Below, one piece after another: positions 20,414 through 28,518 of a DNA stretch of 64,000 nucleotides (its first letter is position 1; the number at the start of each line of letters is the position of its first letter). A program made the position numbers and the translations under genes. This DNA comes from Methylophaga thiooxydans DMS010 (lineage in GTDB: Bacteria > Pseudomonadota > Gammaproteobacteria > Nitrosococcales > Methylophagaceae), in assembly GCF_000156355.1 (NCBI RefSeq), contig NZ_GG657903.1:23626-87625 (forward strand). The letters run 5' to 3'. The notes under the pieces are model-generated. The model was not told where the DNA came from, ran no database searches, and saw only the letters and a program-made list of their open reading frames with translations.

Positions 20414-21154
20414 TTGGATCCTGATGTCATTTTCGGCCTGCACGCTGTGCAGGCCGCTTTAGATGTGCCCGTCAGTCGTATTAAAGAAATCTGGTTAGCG
20501 GCTGATCGTCAAGACCAGCGTGTAGATGCTTTGTTGAAAGCGGCAGAGCAACAAGGCGTTGTGGTGCATAAAGCAGAACGTGACACCTTGGATAAAATTG
20601 CACCGAATGTGCAGCATCAAGGGTGCGCAGCACGGTGTAAACCACTGGAAAGTCTTGATGAAAAAGGGCTGATGACGCTGGTTGAATCACTCAATGAACC
20701 TGCTTTATTGTTGATCCTGGATGGTGTTCAAGATCCACATAATTTGGGCGCTTGTCTGCGAACTGCGGAAGCGGCCGGTGCGCATGCTGTGATTGCGCCT
20801 AAGGATCGCGCTTCTGGTCTAACCGCGACGGCGGTTAAAATATCCAGTGGTGCGGCGGAAAGAGTGCCTTTTGCGCAAGTCACGAATTTATCTCGTTTAA
20901 TGCGAGAATTGCAAGATGCCGGGGTTTGGCTGGTAGGGACATCAGGTGATTCAGAACTCAGCCTTTTTCAAGCTGAATTGAAAGGATCAATGGCCATTGT
21001 TCTTGGCGCTGAAGGTAAGGGAATTCGTCGTCTGACACGGGATAACTGTGATCAGGTCGTTTATATTCCTATGCAAGGTGAAGCTGAAAGTCTTAATGTC
21101 TCGGTGGCGGCCGGTGTATGCTTATATGAAGCTTATCGTCAACGTCACTTGTGA
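20414..21154 (+). CDS. rlmB: 23S rRNA (guanosine-2'-O-)-methyltransferase
   Basis: This is a SpoU-family methyltransferase that modifies G2251 of 23S rRNA. FGLHAVQAAL opens the N-terminal RNA-binding domain. The knot motifs are LILDGVQDPHNLGACLRTAEA (near 100), VLGAEGKGIRRL (near 196) and IPMQGEAESLNVSVAAGV (near 221). The first ordinary start in frame is TTG at 20414, without a good ribosome-binding site. The frame stays open back to 20351 across the end of the lipoprotein gene, where AAGGAC precedes a CTG at 20363. The true start is therefore uncertain. Confidence 0.92.
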   Translation: MDPDVIFGLHAVQAALDVPVSRIKEIWLAADRQDQRVDALLKAAEQQGVVVHKAERDTLDKIAPNVQHQGCAARCKPLESLDEKGLMTLVESLNEPALLLILDGVQDPHNLGACLRTAEAAGAHAVIAPKDRASGLTATAVKISSGAAERVPFAQVTNLSRLMRELQDAGVWLVGTSGDSELSLFQAELKGSMAIVLGAEGKGIRRLTRDNCDQVVYIPMQGEAESLNVSVAAGVCLYEAYRQRHL

Positions 21155-21264
21155 GTTGAAGTGAAAACCAAGTAAACTATTAGATTGCCTTTAGTTAAAT
21201 TCACGCAAAACTCCTTTGCTTTATGGCACATGTCATAAAGCTGTATAAACCGTGAGGAGCTCTA

Positions 21265-21603
21265 ATGAGACATTACGAAATCGTGTTTCTGGTCCACACC
21301 TGATCAGAGTGACAAGTACCTGGCATGATCGAGCGTTATACACAAACGCTGACTAGCCAAGGCGGCACAATCCACCGTCAAGAAGACTGGGGCCGTCGTC
21401 AACTGGCTTATCCCATCAACAAAGTGCACAAAGCACACTACGTTTTGATGAATGTGGAATGTGATGTTGAACAACTCAACGAAGTCACCACTGCATTCCG
21501 TTTCAACGATGCTGTTATCCGTCATCTGGTTGTAAACATGGATGAGGCTGCTACTGAGCCTTCACCTATGATGCAAAAAGATGAAGAGAAAAAATCAGCT
21601 TAA
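21265..21603 (+). pseudogene. rpsF: Ribosomal protein S6 gene, disrupted near its 5' end as read
   Basis: The gene starts ATG AGA CAT TAC with GAGGAG upstream and encodes the S6 opening MRHYEIVFLVH. The next 15 bases then contain in-frame TGA codons (21301-21303 and 21310-21315 region). The reading frame resumes at 21325 as [14 protein letters not shown] and runs to the normal S6 end. Removing one A after the CAC codon and adding one C in GACAA would restore the expected PDQSDQVPG. Two compensating one-base indels therefore lie about 15 bases apart. S6 is dispensable in E. coli, so this could be real, but a sequencing or assembly error is at least as likely. Without repair, only an internal start at 21325 could give a truncated S6. 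Confidence 0.85.
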
Positions 21604-21632
21604 TGCTGCTTTAGCAATTTAGGAGATATCAC

Positions 21633-21860
21633 ATGGCACGTTTTTTTAGACGTAGAAAATTTTGTCGCTTTACCGCTGAAGGCGTTAAGCAAATCGATTA
21701 TAAAGATGTAAATTTGCTGAAAAATTACGTCACTGAAACAGGAAAAATCGTACCCAGCCGTATCACAGGTACTAAAGCGCGTTACCAACGTCAGCTGTCT
21801 ACTTGTGTGAAGCGTGCGCGTTTCCTTGCATTGTTGCCTTACTGCGACATGCACAAGTAA
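21633..21860 (+). CDS. rpsR: 30S ribosomal protein S18
   Basis: This encodes 75 residues, full length for S18, with the conserved FCRFTAEG and [17 protein letters not shown] segments. It binds the S6 protein on the 30S platform. It lies 29 bases after rpsF with a strong AGGAGA site. Confidence 0.98.
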   Translation: MARFFRRRKFCRFTAEGVKQIDYKDVNLLKNYVTETGKIVPSRITGTKARYQRQLSTCVKRARFLALLPYCDMHK

Positions 21861-21905
21861 TTCAGTTGATTAAAACACCTGAAGTTTACGTTTAGTTACT
21901 AAGTT

Positions 21906-22817
21906 ATGCTGCGAGGAATTGCAGATTTCGCCATGCAGGGTAGATGGCAGGCGGCCATCGCTACAGCGATATTGTCTGTCGCGGCGATGATGTTGCCACC
22001 GCTCAACTACCTGGCCAGTGGCGTGATTGCCCTGACTACATTAAGAATGGGGCCACGTGAAGGCGCTAGAGTCGTTACCGCGACCCTAATTGTATTCGCA
22101 TTATTGGCTGGTTTTCTGTTGGGGCAGTTATGGGTTGCAGGTTTGATTTTGCTATCCAGCTGGTTACCGGTTTTTTTGGCAACACTGGCATTGGGGTATA
22201 CCCGTTCATTTGCAACGGCTCTGTTATCCGCAACCGGTGTTGGGCTGTTTATTGTTGTGTTGATGCACCTGCTTATTCCCGATGTAACGGGATGGTGGCA
22301 GCAAATCATCGAACCGTTTATGGCCACGGTCAGTGAACAACCAGGTTGGCAGTTGGATCAAGTGCAAACACAGCAATTGACCAGCCGTTTGTCTGGCATG
22401 ATGACTGGTTTGATTGCTGCGGGGGTAAGTATTAACGCAGTGGTAGGACTGATTATTGGTCGTGCATGGCAATCAAAACTCTATAATCCGGGCGCATTTG
22501 GCAATGAGTTTAGACAACTTAGCCTAGGGAAACCCGTCGCGATGTTTACGGCGGTGCTGATGATTTTGGCTTTAACGCCAATCAGTGGCACATGGTCACT
22601 GTTGGTAGATTGCTTAGCGGTGATGCTGGTGGCATTTGGCATTCAAGGCTTAGCGATTGTTCATGCCATTGTCGTAGCACGAGACAAGAGTAAAGCATGG
22701 TTAGTAACGATGTATGTATTGCTGGTTATCATGTTGCCACAAATGGTGATGATGTTAGCCACATTAGGTGTTTTGGATCAGTGGTTTAATTTTCGTAAAC
22801 GCTCCCAAACGGAGTAA
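21906..22817 (+). CDS. DUF2232 (YybS-like) multi-pass membrane protein
   Basis: This is a 303-residue integral membrane protein with about seven or eight hydrophobic segments. Its place between rpsR and rplI is conserved in many gammaproteobacteria. Function is unknown; some relatives resemble ECF-transporter substrate-binding membrane proteins. The start at 21906 lacks a strong ribosome-binding sequence. Confidence 0.82.
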   Translation: MLRGIADFAMQGRWQAAIATAILSVAAMMLPPLNYLASGVIALTTLRMGPREGARVVTATLIVFALLAGFLLGQLWVAGLILLSSWLPVFLATLALGYTRSFATALLSATGVGLFIVVLMHLLIPDVTGWWQQIIEPFMATVSEQPGWQLDQVQTQQLTSRLSGMMTGLIAAGVSINAVVGLIIGRAWQSKLYNPGAFGNEFRQLSLGKPVAMFTAVLMILALTPISGTWSLLVDCLAVMLVAFGIQGLAIVHAIVVARDKSKAWLVTMYVLLVIMLPQMVMMLATLGVLDQWFNFRKRSQTE

Positions 22818-22867
22818 TTACGAGTATTTGAATAAGCAGTTTGGACACTGCGAACGAGGGTAGAACG

Positions 22868-23416
22868 ATGCAAGTAATTTTGCTAGAAAAAGTTCAAAAG
22901 CTTGGAAATCTGGGCGACGAAGTCAGCGTAAAATCTGGTTTTGGTCGTAATTTCCTGGTACCGACTGGTAAAGCTTTACCAGCCACCAAGTTAAACAGAG
23001 AAAAGTTTGAAGCACGTCGTGCTGAACTGGAAGCAGCAGCAGCCAAAGTATTGGCAGAAGCTGAAAGCCGCAAAACTAAGCTGGAAGCAGCGGGTGAGCT
23101 GGCTATCATGGCTAACGCGGGCGTTGAAGGTAAACTGTTCGGTTCAATCACAGCAGCAGAAATCGCTGATGCGTTAAACGCAGCAGGTGCTGATGTCGAT
23201 CGTAACGAAGTGCGTCTGCCAACTGGCCCACTGCGCCACACAGGTGAATATAACATCGACGTGCAATTGCATGCTGACGTTGTAGTTTCTGTGAAAACAG
23301 TAGTGACGTCTGAAGCAGAACTGCAGGCAAAAGCACAAGCCGAAGAAGCCAAGAAAGCGCGCGAAGCCGCCTTGGAAGAAGCGGAAGCGATTGCTAAAGC
23401 ACAAGAAGAAGCTTAA
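22868..23416 (+). CDS. rplI: 50S ribosomal protein L9, with extended C-terminus
   Basis: This encodes 182 residues. The N-terminal domain (MQVILLEKVQKLGNLGDEV...) and C-terminal domain are normal. An additional Ala/Glu/Lys-rich tail of about 30 residues follows the point where E. coli L9 (149 residues) ends. The tail looks helical and may be a coiled coil. The start at 22868 was chosen because it matches every L9. Confidence 0.97.
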   Translation: MQVILLEKVQKLGNLGDEVSVKSGFGRNFLVPTGKALPATKLNREKFEARRAELEAAAAKVLAEAESRKTKLEAAGELAIMANAGVEGKLFGSITAAEIADALNAAGADVDRNEVRLPTGPLRHTGEYNIDVQLHADVVVSVKTVVTSEAELQAKAQAEEAKKAREAALEEAEAIAKAQEEA

Positions 23417-23423
23417 GAAAAAC

Positions 23424-23451
23424 TGGGATCGGATTTGTCCGATCCCATTTT
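23424..23451 (+). terminator. Rho-independent terminator after rplI
   Basis: A perfect 10-base stem (TGGGATCGGA and TCCGATCCCA) with a TTTG loop is followed by TTTTC, eight bases after the rplI stop. Confidence 0.9.
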
Positions 23452-23511
23452 CTGCTATGCTCACAGTCTCGCTGTGAGTTGTTAGTTATCTGTTAGGGGT
23501 TAGGTGGCACT

Positions 23512-24921
23512 GTGGAAGAAATTAGCTATCCAGATACGTTCAAGGATACCGCCACAGAGGCACTGAAAGTCCCGCCACATTCAGTCGAAGCTGAGCAATC
23601 TGTACTCGGCGGTCTTATGCTTGATAATGGCGCTTGGGAACAAGTGGCCGATGTGCTTGTTGAGCAAGACTTTTATCGACACGATCACCGTCTTATCTAT
23701 CGCGCCATCGTCCAGCTGATGGAGCAATCCCAGCCTGTTGACGTAATTACTCTCGCCGAATGGCATGACAAGCGTGGTGAATTAGATCAAGTCGGGGAAG
23801 TCGCTTATCTGGGCTCTCTAGCCCGTAATACCCCCACCGCTGCCAATATAGCCGCTTATGCCGACATTGTTCGTGAGCGCTCCATCTTGCGTCAGTTAAT
23901 TCAGGTCGGTAATAACATTTCCAATATGGCCTTCAAGCCTGAAGGCATGACCAAAGAAGAAATGTTAGATATGGCTGAGCGTCATGTCTTTGAGATTGCC
24001 GAAAAAGGTGCCAAACGCGGTGGCGGTTTTGTACAGGTAAAAAATGTCCTGAGTCAGGTTGTCGATAGAATCGATCAGCTGTTTGAGCGTGACAGTCATA
24101 TCACTGGCCTTGCAACCGGATTTATTGATTTCGATAATGACACTACGGGCTTACAGCCCGCGGATTTGGTTATCGTGGCAGGTCGTCCCTCGATGGGTAA
24201 AACGACCTTTGCGATGAATATTGCGGAAAATGCCGCGATCAGTAGTAAAGAGCCCGTTGCTGTATTCAGTATGGAGATGCCGGCAGATGCGCTGGCAATG
24301 CGTATGCTTTCCTCATTGGGACGTATTAACCAGCAAAACCTCAGAACCGGTAAATTGAAAGATGATGACTGGCCAAGGCTGACATCCGCTATCGGTCTGC
24401 TTAATGAGGCACCTTTATTTATTGATGACACGCCGGCTTTGAGTCCCACAGAATTACGTGCTCGAGCACGGAGACTAAAGCGCGAGCATGGACTAAGTCT
24501 AATCGTGATTGACTATTTGCAGCTAATGCAAGGTAGTGGCAAAGGCGGTGAGAATCGGGCAACAGAGATTTCTGAAATTTCTCGTTCCCTAAAGGCTTTG
24601 GCAAAAGAACTCAATGTACCGGTAATTGCACTTTCTCAGTTGAATCGAAGCCTTGAGCAACGTCCGGATAAGCGTCCTGTAATGTCTGATCTGCGTGAGT
24701 CCGGCGCCATTGAGCAGGATGCCGATTTAATTGTGTTTATTTACCGTGATGAAGTCTATAACTCGGAATCTGAGCATAAGGGTATTGCAGAAATTATTAT
24801 CGGTAAACAGCGTAATGGACCTATTGGTAAAACCAGACTCACATTCCAGGGACAATTTACTAAGTTTGAGAATTTTGCCCCCGGATACTATGACGACGGA
24901 GCCGGCTACGACGGACCTTAA
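23512..24921 (+). CDS. dnaB: Replicative DNA helicase
   Basis: This encodes 469 residues with a GTG start at 23512. The N-terminal DnaB domain starts with PPHSVEAEQSVLGG. The RecA-like motor has Walker A GRPSMGKT near residue 227, Walker B VIDYLQLM near 333, and the SQLNRSLEQR hallmark near 368. It forms the hexameric helicase at the replication fork. alr follows after two bases. Confidence 0.97.
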   Translation: MEEISYPDTFKDTATEALKVPPHSVEAEQSVLGGLMLDNGAWEQVADVLVEQDFYRHDHRLIYRAIVQLMEQSQPVDVITLAEWHDKRGELDQVGEVAYLGSLARNTPTAANIAAYADIVRERSILRQLIQVGNNISNMAFKPEGMTKEEMLDMAERHVFEIAEKGAKRGGGFVQVKNVLSQVVDRIDQLFERDSHITGLATGFIDFDNDTTGLQPADLVIVAGRPSMGKTTFAMNIAENAAISSKEPVAVFSMEMPADALAMRMLSSLGRINQQNLRTGKLKDDDWPRLTSAIGLLNEAPLFIDDTPALSPTELRARARRLKREHGLSLIVIDYLQLMQGSGKGGENRATEISEISRSLKALAKELNVPVIALSQLNRSLEQRPDKRPVMSDLRESGAIEQDADLIVFIYRDEVYNSESEHKGIAEIIIGKQRNGPIGKTRLTFQGQFTKFENFAPGYYDDGAGYDGP

Positions 24922-24923
24922 TT

Positions 24924-26015
24924 TTGAATTTTCCAGTCGCATACATTGATGTGGCAGCGCTTCGCCACAACCTTCTTCGCGTAAAAGAATGTGCTCCAAA
25001 CAGTCGTGTAATGTCGGTTATTAAAGCCGATGCCTATGGTCACGGTGCAATAACTGCCGCTGAAGCATTGAAAGAGAGTGATGCCTTTGCCGTGGCACGA
25101 TTGAAGGAAGGGGTATTTCTCAGACAGAAAGGTGTTGAGCATCCCATCGTTTTGCTGGAAGGTGTGAACACTGAGCAAGACTTTATCACCGCATCCGAAT
25201 ATCAGTTATCACCGGTTATTCATCTACACAGCCAAATCCAGCTATTACAAACGCTGACTTTGCCAAAGCCATTAGCGTTTAACTGGTTGATGGTTGACAG
25301 TGGCATGCACCGCTTGGGAATCCGTCCGGAGCAGGTTGAGATGGCGCTGACGTTATTAGCAGAAAGCAGCAATATTAGCGGTGAAGTGGGGTTGATGAGC
25401 CATTTTGCCAACTCAGATTTGGACGGTGACCCTCGCAACCAGAAACAATTAGCTCATATGCTGGCATTGAAGCATAAAACGTCATTGCCACTGTGTTTGG
25501 CTAACTCTGCTGCGGTTATCTGTCTCGCTGAATCGCATCAACAATGGGTCAGGCCGGGATTGATGTTGTACGGTGTTTCGCCTTTTTCAGATAAGTCCGG
25601 CACCGAGTTGGGTCTGAAACCCGTTATGACGTTAAAAACCCAGCTAATCGCTGTTTATGATTTGGAAGTCGGTGATCAAGTGGGCTACGGTGGTGAGTGG
25701 ACAGCCGAAGTACCTACGCGTATTGGGGTGGCGAGTATTGGCTATGGCGACGGTTATAGTCGGCACCTGTCCAATAAGGCTGAGGTCATTATTCGTGGCA
25801 TAAAAGCCCCTGTTATTGGTCGCGTGTCGATGGACACGATATGTATTAACCTTAATCATGTCGAGCAAGCCGAAACGGGTGATGACGTCATAGTCTGGGG
25901 TACGGCTAATTTGGCTGTAGAGCAACTCGCGACACTGGCCGAAACCATTCCGTATGAATTAGTCACGGTACTCTGCCAACGCGTGAACAAGGAAGTGATA
26001 AATGGCGAAAGTTAA
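24924..26015 (+). CDS. alr: Alanine racemase
   Basis: This encodes 363 residues with a TTG start two bases after dnaB. The pyridoxal-phosphate lysine is Lys34 in VIKADAYGHG, and the second catalytic base (Tyr) lies in GYGGEW near 253. It makes D-alanine for cell wall synthesis. It overlaps radA by 14 bases. Confidence 0.95.
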   Translation: MNFPVAYIDVAALRHNLLRVKECAPNSRVMSVIKADAYGHGAITAAEALKESDAFAVARLKEGVFLRQKGVEHPIVLLEGVNTEQDFITASEYQLSPVIHLHSQIQLLQTLTLPKPLAFNWLMVDSGMHRLGIRPEQVEMALTLLAESSNISGEVGLMSHFANSDLDGDPRNQKQLAHMLALKHKTSLPLCLANSAAVICLAESHQQWVRPGLMLYGVSPFSDKSGTELGLKPVMTLKTQLIAVYDLEVGDQVGYGGEWTAEVPTRIGVASIGYGDGYSRHLSNKAEVIIRGIKAPVIGRVSMDTICINLNHVEQAETGDDVIVWGTANLAVEQLATLAETIPYELVTVLCQRVNKEVINGES

Positions 26016-27135
26016 GCGCGTTTACGTTTGTAAAGAATGCGGCTCACAAACTCCGCAGTGGGCGGGACGGTGTAATGATTGTGGTGCATGGAATAGCCTG
26101 ACAGAAGAAGTGCAGGCATCGGCATCTTCGACTGCTCAGGCGACGATTAGCCGCCACAGTAGTTATGCAGGCGAACAAAAAAATGAAGTACAAGCATTAG
26201 CTGAAGTCACATCTGAACAAGCTGTGCGTTGGACTACCGGCTTACCAGAATTGGACCGTGTTTTGGGTGGTGGTTTAGTAACAGGTTCAGTGGTATTGAT
26301 TGGTGGTGATCCCGGTATCGGTAAATCGACCCTATTGTTACAGGCGATGGCAACGATGGCTGACTCCACTGGCGTTAAGCCGTTGTATATCAGTGGTGAA
26401 GAGTCATTGCAGCAGATACGCCTGCGCGCCGAGCGTTTGCAGCTTGAGCAAGCACCATTGGAGCTGCTTGCTGAAACCCACGCAGAGCAAATGATTGCCA
26501 CCGCGCGTCAACGTCAACCACAAGTCATGGTGATTGATTCCATTCAGACCGTATTTACTGAATTATTGCAATCGGCGCCGGGTACGGTGGCACAGGTCAG
26601 AGAGAGTGCGGCGCAACTTGTACGATTTGCTAAATCCAGCGGCACTACGATGATTCTTGTCGGCCATGTGACAAAGCAGGGCGCATTGGCTGGACCACGG
26701 GTCTTAGAGCATATGGTCGATACCGTACTTTACTTCGAAGGCGACACGTCAACACGATTTCGAATTCTGCGCGCTGTCAAAAACCGCTTTGGCGCGGTGA
26801 ATGAATTAGGCGTTTTCGGCATGACGGAGTTGGGCTTAAAAGAAGTCAGTAATCCGTCGGCAATCTTTTTGTCTCGTGGTGAAGAGTCAGTACCTGGCAG
26901 TATTGTGACGGTGATTCGTGAAGGCAGTCGGCCCATGTTGGTGGAAGTACAGGCATTGGTTGATAGCAGTCCATTAGGTAACCCACGACGAGTCACCGTC
27001 GGTTTGGAACAAAATAGACTGGCCATGCTATTAGCCATTTTACACCGCCATGGTGGCATTACATGCCAAGACCAAGATGTATTTATCAATGTAGTGGGTG
27101 GCGTAAAACTCAGCGAAACCGGCGCGGATGAATGA
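26002..27135 (+). pseudogene. radA: DNA repair protein RadA/Sms, 3' end displaced by prophage
   Basis: The first 376 residues are normal RadA: a zinc finger (Cys10, Cys13, Cys24, Cys27), a RecA-like ATPase with GGDPGIGKST near residue 97, the KNRFG motif near 256, and the start of the Lon-like domain with INVVGGVKLSETGAD. Family members are about 455 residues and continue ADLALLLA after this point. Here the reading frame meets GAATGA and stops. The change of sequence coincides with the left end of the Mu-like prophage, so radA was the integration target. The missing 80 or so codons should lie beyond the right prophage end, outside the window. The truncated protein lacks most of the Lon-like domain. 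Confidence 0.93.
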
Positions 27136-27309
27136 GGACAGATGGATTAAGTAAGACGGGATATAACGGGATTTAATGGTTTTAAATGGGAAGAAGCTTT
27201 TAATAATGAGGGTTTGAGTAACATTTAAAGCTTATTTAATAATTAATTATGGATCGCGATCATTTTAAATATAGTAAACATTTAGACACATGAATTGCGA
27301 TCAAGCTCA
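27130..27309. other. Prophage left end (attL-type) with repeated motifs
   Basis: These roughly 175 bases lie between the radA break and the repressor gene and hold no gene. Two copies of ACGGGAT at 27156 and 27166 are spaced by 10 bases, one helical turn, and are followed by related ATGG/TTTAA sequences. That is the layout expected for Mu-type transposase end-binding sites. TGAATGAGG at about 27129 could be the 5'-TG terminus. A GATCGCGATC palindrome is at 27252-27261. The sites are inferred by position and repetition only. Confidence 0.55.
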
Positions 27310-28128
27310 TTAGTGACGACGACCACTCCAAACAACTCGCCCAATAATCGAAAGCTCGTTCTGCAAATCAAAATCCAGTGATATCTCAAAAGGCTCATAA
27401 GCTGGATTATCACTGGTAACCTTTAACCGCTGACTTGGTAGGCGCTGTAGCCGTTTAACTAGTAATGACTCACCCATTCTGATTACATAGATGCCGTCAC
27501 GTTTAGCAACGTTGTCAGTGTGATCAACGAGTATAACGTCGCCTGGACGCAATGCAGGCTCCATGCTCTCACCTTCTACATAAATCAGATATAAATTAGC
27601 TGGGCTGCTGTGTAGCTCGTTATATATCCATTCTTTTTTGAATATAAGTGCATCAGTTTCCTCTTCCTCGTGAATGACATAACCGTTGCCAGCTGATGCT
27701 TTTACATCAAACAGTGGGATGTGGGCGAATGTTTCCATAATGCTACCAGTTCCTGCTGAATAGTCTTTGATGCTCGATCCCACTTCTTCGTTGGAAGTGG
27801 GATCGACTTGCCCCACTTTAGATTTTCGATCCCGCTTTTCATAAGTTTCTGATTCGTTTGAATTTCTATGTGTTGATGATGAATTATCATCAACATCTAA
27901 GTGGGATCGAGTTGGAAAGGTTTCGTTCCCCGTCAGCACGTAATACGAATTAAACCCAAGCCCTAATATTTTTTCTAAATAAATAGCATCAGGGCTACGT
28001 TCACCTTTTTCATATTTGGCTTGTGACTGCCTTGTGATTCCAACAAAGTCAGCAACATCCTGCTGGGTTAAGCGTAGACGCTTACGCTCCTCTAGTATTC
28101 TGCCGCCAATGTAAACTAATGATTCCAT
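27310..28128 (-). CDS. Phage repressor, HTH plus S24 (LexA-like) peptidase
   Basis: This encodes 272 residues. The N-terminal XRE-type helix-turn-helix spans about 10-60 (LTQQDVADFVGITRQSQAKYEKG). The C-terminal S24 peptidase domain starts near 140, with an Ala146-Gly147 cleavage site, catalytic Ser188 in EGESMEP and Lys225 in LLVKRLQ. This is the RecA-stimulated self-cleaving architecture of lambda CI and LexA, not that of the Mu c repressor. The gene is transcribed leftward from the left end of the prophage, as the Mu repressor is. It should hold the prophage silent by binding the adjacent operator at 28138-28204. Confidence 0.92.
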   Translation of the reverse strand: MESLVYIGGRILEERKRLRLTQQDVADFVGITRQSQAKYEKGERSPDAIYLEKILGLGFNSYYVLTGNETFPTRSHLDVDDNSSSTHRNSNESETYEKRDRKSKVGQVDPTSNEEVGSSIKDYSAGTGSIMETFAHIPLFDVKASAGNGYVIHEEEETDALIFKKEWIYNELHSSPANLYLIYVEGESMEPALRPGDVILVDHTDNVAKRDGIYVIRMGESLLVKRLQRLPSQRLKVTSDNPAYEPFEISLDFDLQNELSIIGRVVWSGRRH

Positions 28129-28137
28129 TACAAGCCC

Positions 28138-28204
28138 TTGACAATGTTATTTTATGTGTACATAATTTTTGCAGGTGTTATGTTTTGTTTGCATTTATGT
28201 AAAC
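28138..28204 (+). promoter_or_regulatory. Early promoter and operator dyads between repressor and ner
   Basis: A near-consensus rightward sigma70 promoter is present: TTGACA at 28138-28143, a 17-base spacer, and CATAAT at 28161-28166. The dyad TTATGT-GT-ACATAA (28152-28165) overlaps the -10, so a bound repressor would block it. A second dyad, GTTTGCAT-TT-ATGTAAAC (28187-28204), has 8-base arms with one mismatch. This matches the Mu early promoter/operator in place and logic. Which protein (repressor or Ner) binds which dyad is unknown. Confidence 0.82.
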
Positions 28205-28233
28205 GCTTATATATTTAATTACGGATTGTAACA

Positions 28234-28518
28234 ATGAACTACAAGCAAATACATCAAGCATTGAAAGCCAAAGGTCTTTCTTGGTTAGTCGCTGGTGAAG
28301 TAATTGGTTGCACTCATCAGCATGTAATGAATGTTTGTGCAAGACGAGCGGAAAGTTTAAGAGTTGCACGATCAATATCCGTGCTAATCGAGAAAGATAT
28401 TGCAGCAGTTTTTCCGGATATTCCCCGCTATCAGTCTGATGTAAAAACTGATCGCCAAGCCAAAATTGATCAAGCAAAAGCGCGTCTGGCAGAAGCCGGT
28501 CTTGCTGAGAGCGCCTAA
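28234..28518 (+). CDS. Ner/Cro-like DNA-binding protein
   Basis: This is a 94-residue protein with a single helix-turn-helix (about residues 15-45, LVAGEVIGCTHQHVMNVCARR) and a charged Ala/Lys-rich C-terminal helix. It is the first rightward gene after the early promoter, the position of Mu ner, which damps early and repressor transcription during lytic growth. The assignment rests on position and fold. Its stop codon abuts that of the opposing gene at 28519. Confidence 0.75.
   Translation: MNYKQIHQALKAKGLSWLVAGEVIGCTHQHVMNVCARRAESLRVARSISVLIEKDIAAVFPDIPRYQSDVKTDRQAKIDQAKARLAEAGLAESA

Noticed and set aside
22894-23352. Long leftward frame opposite rplI
   Set aside because: Ser/Ala-rich antisense shadow of the Ala/Glu-rich L9 gene; no ribosome-binding site.
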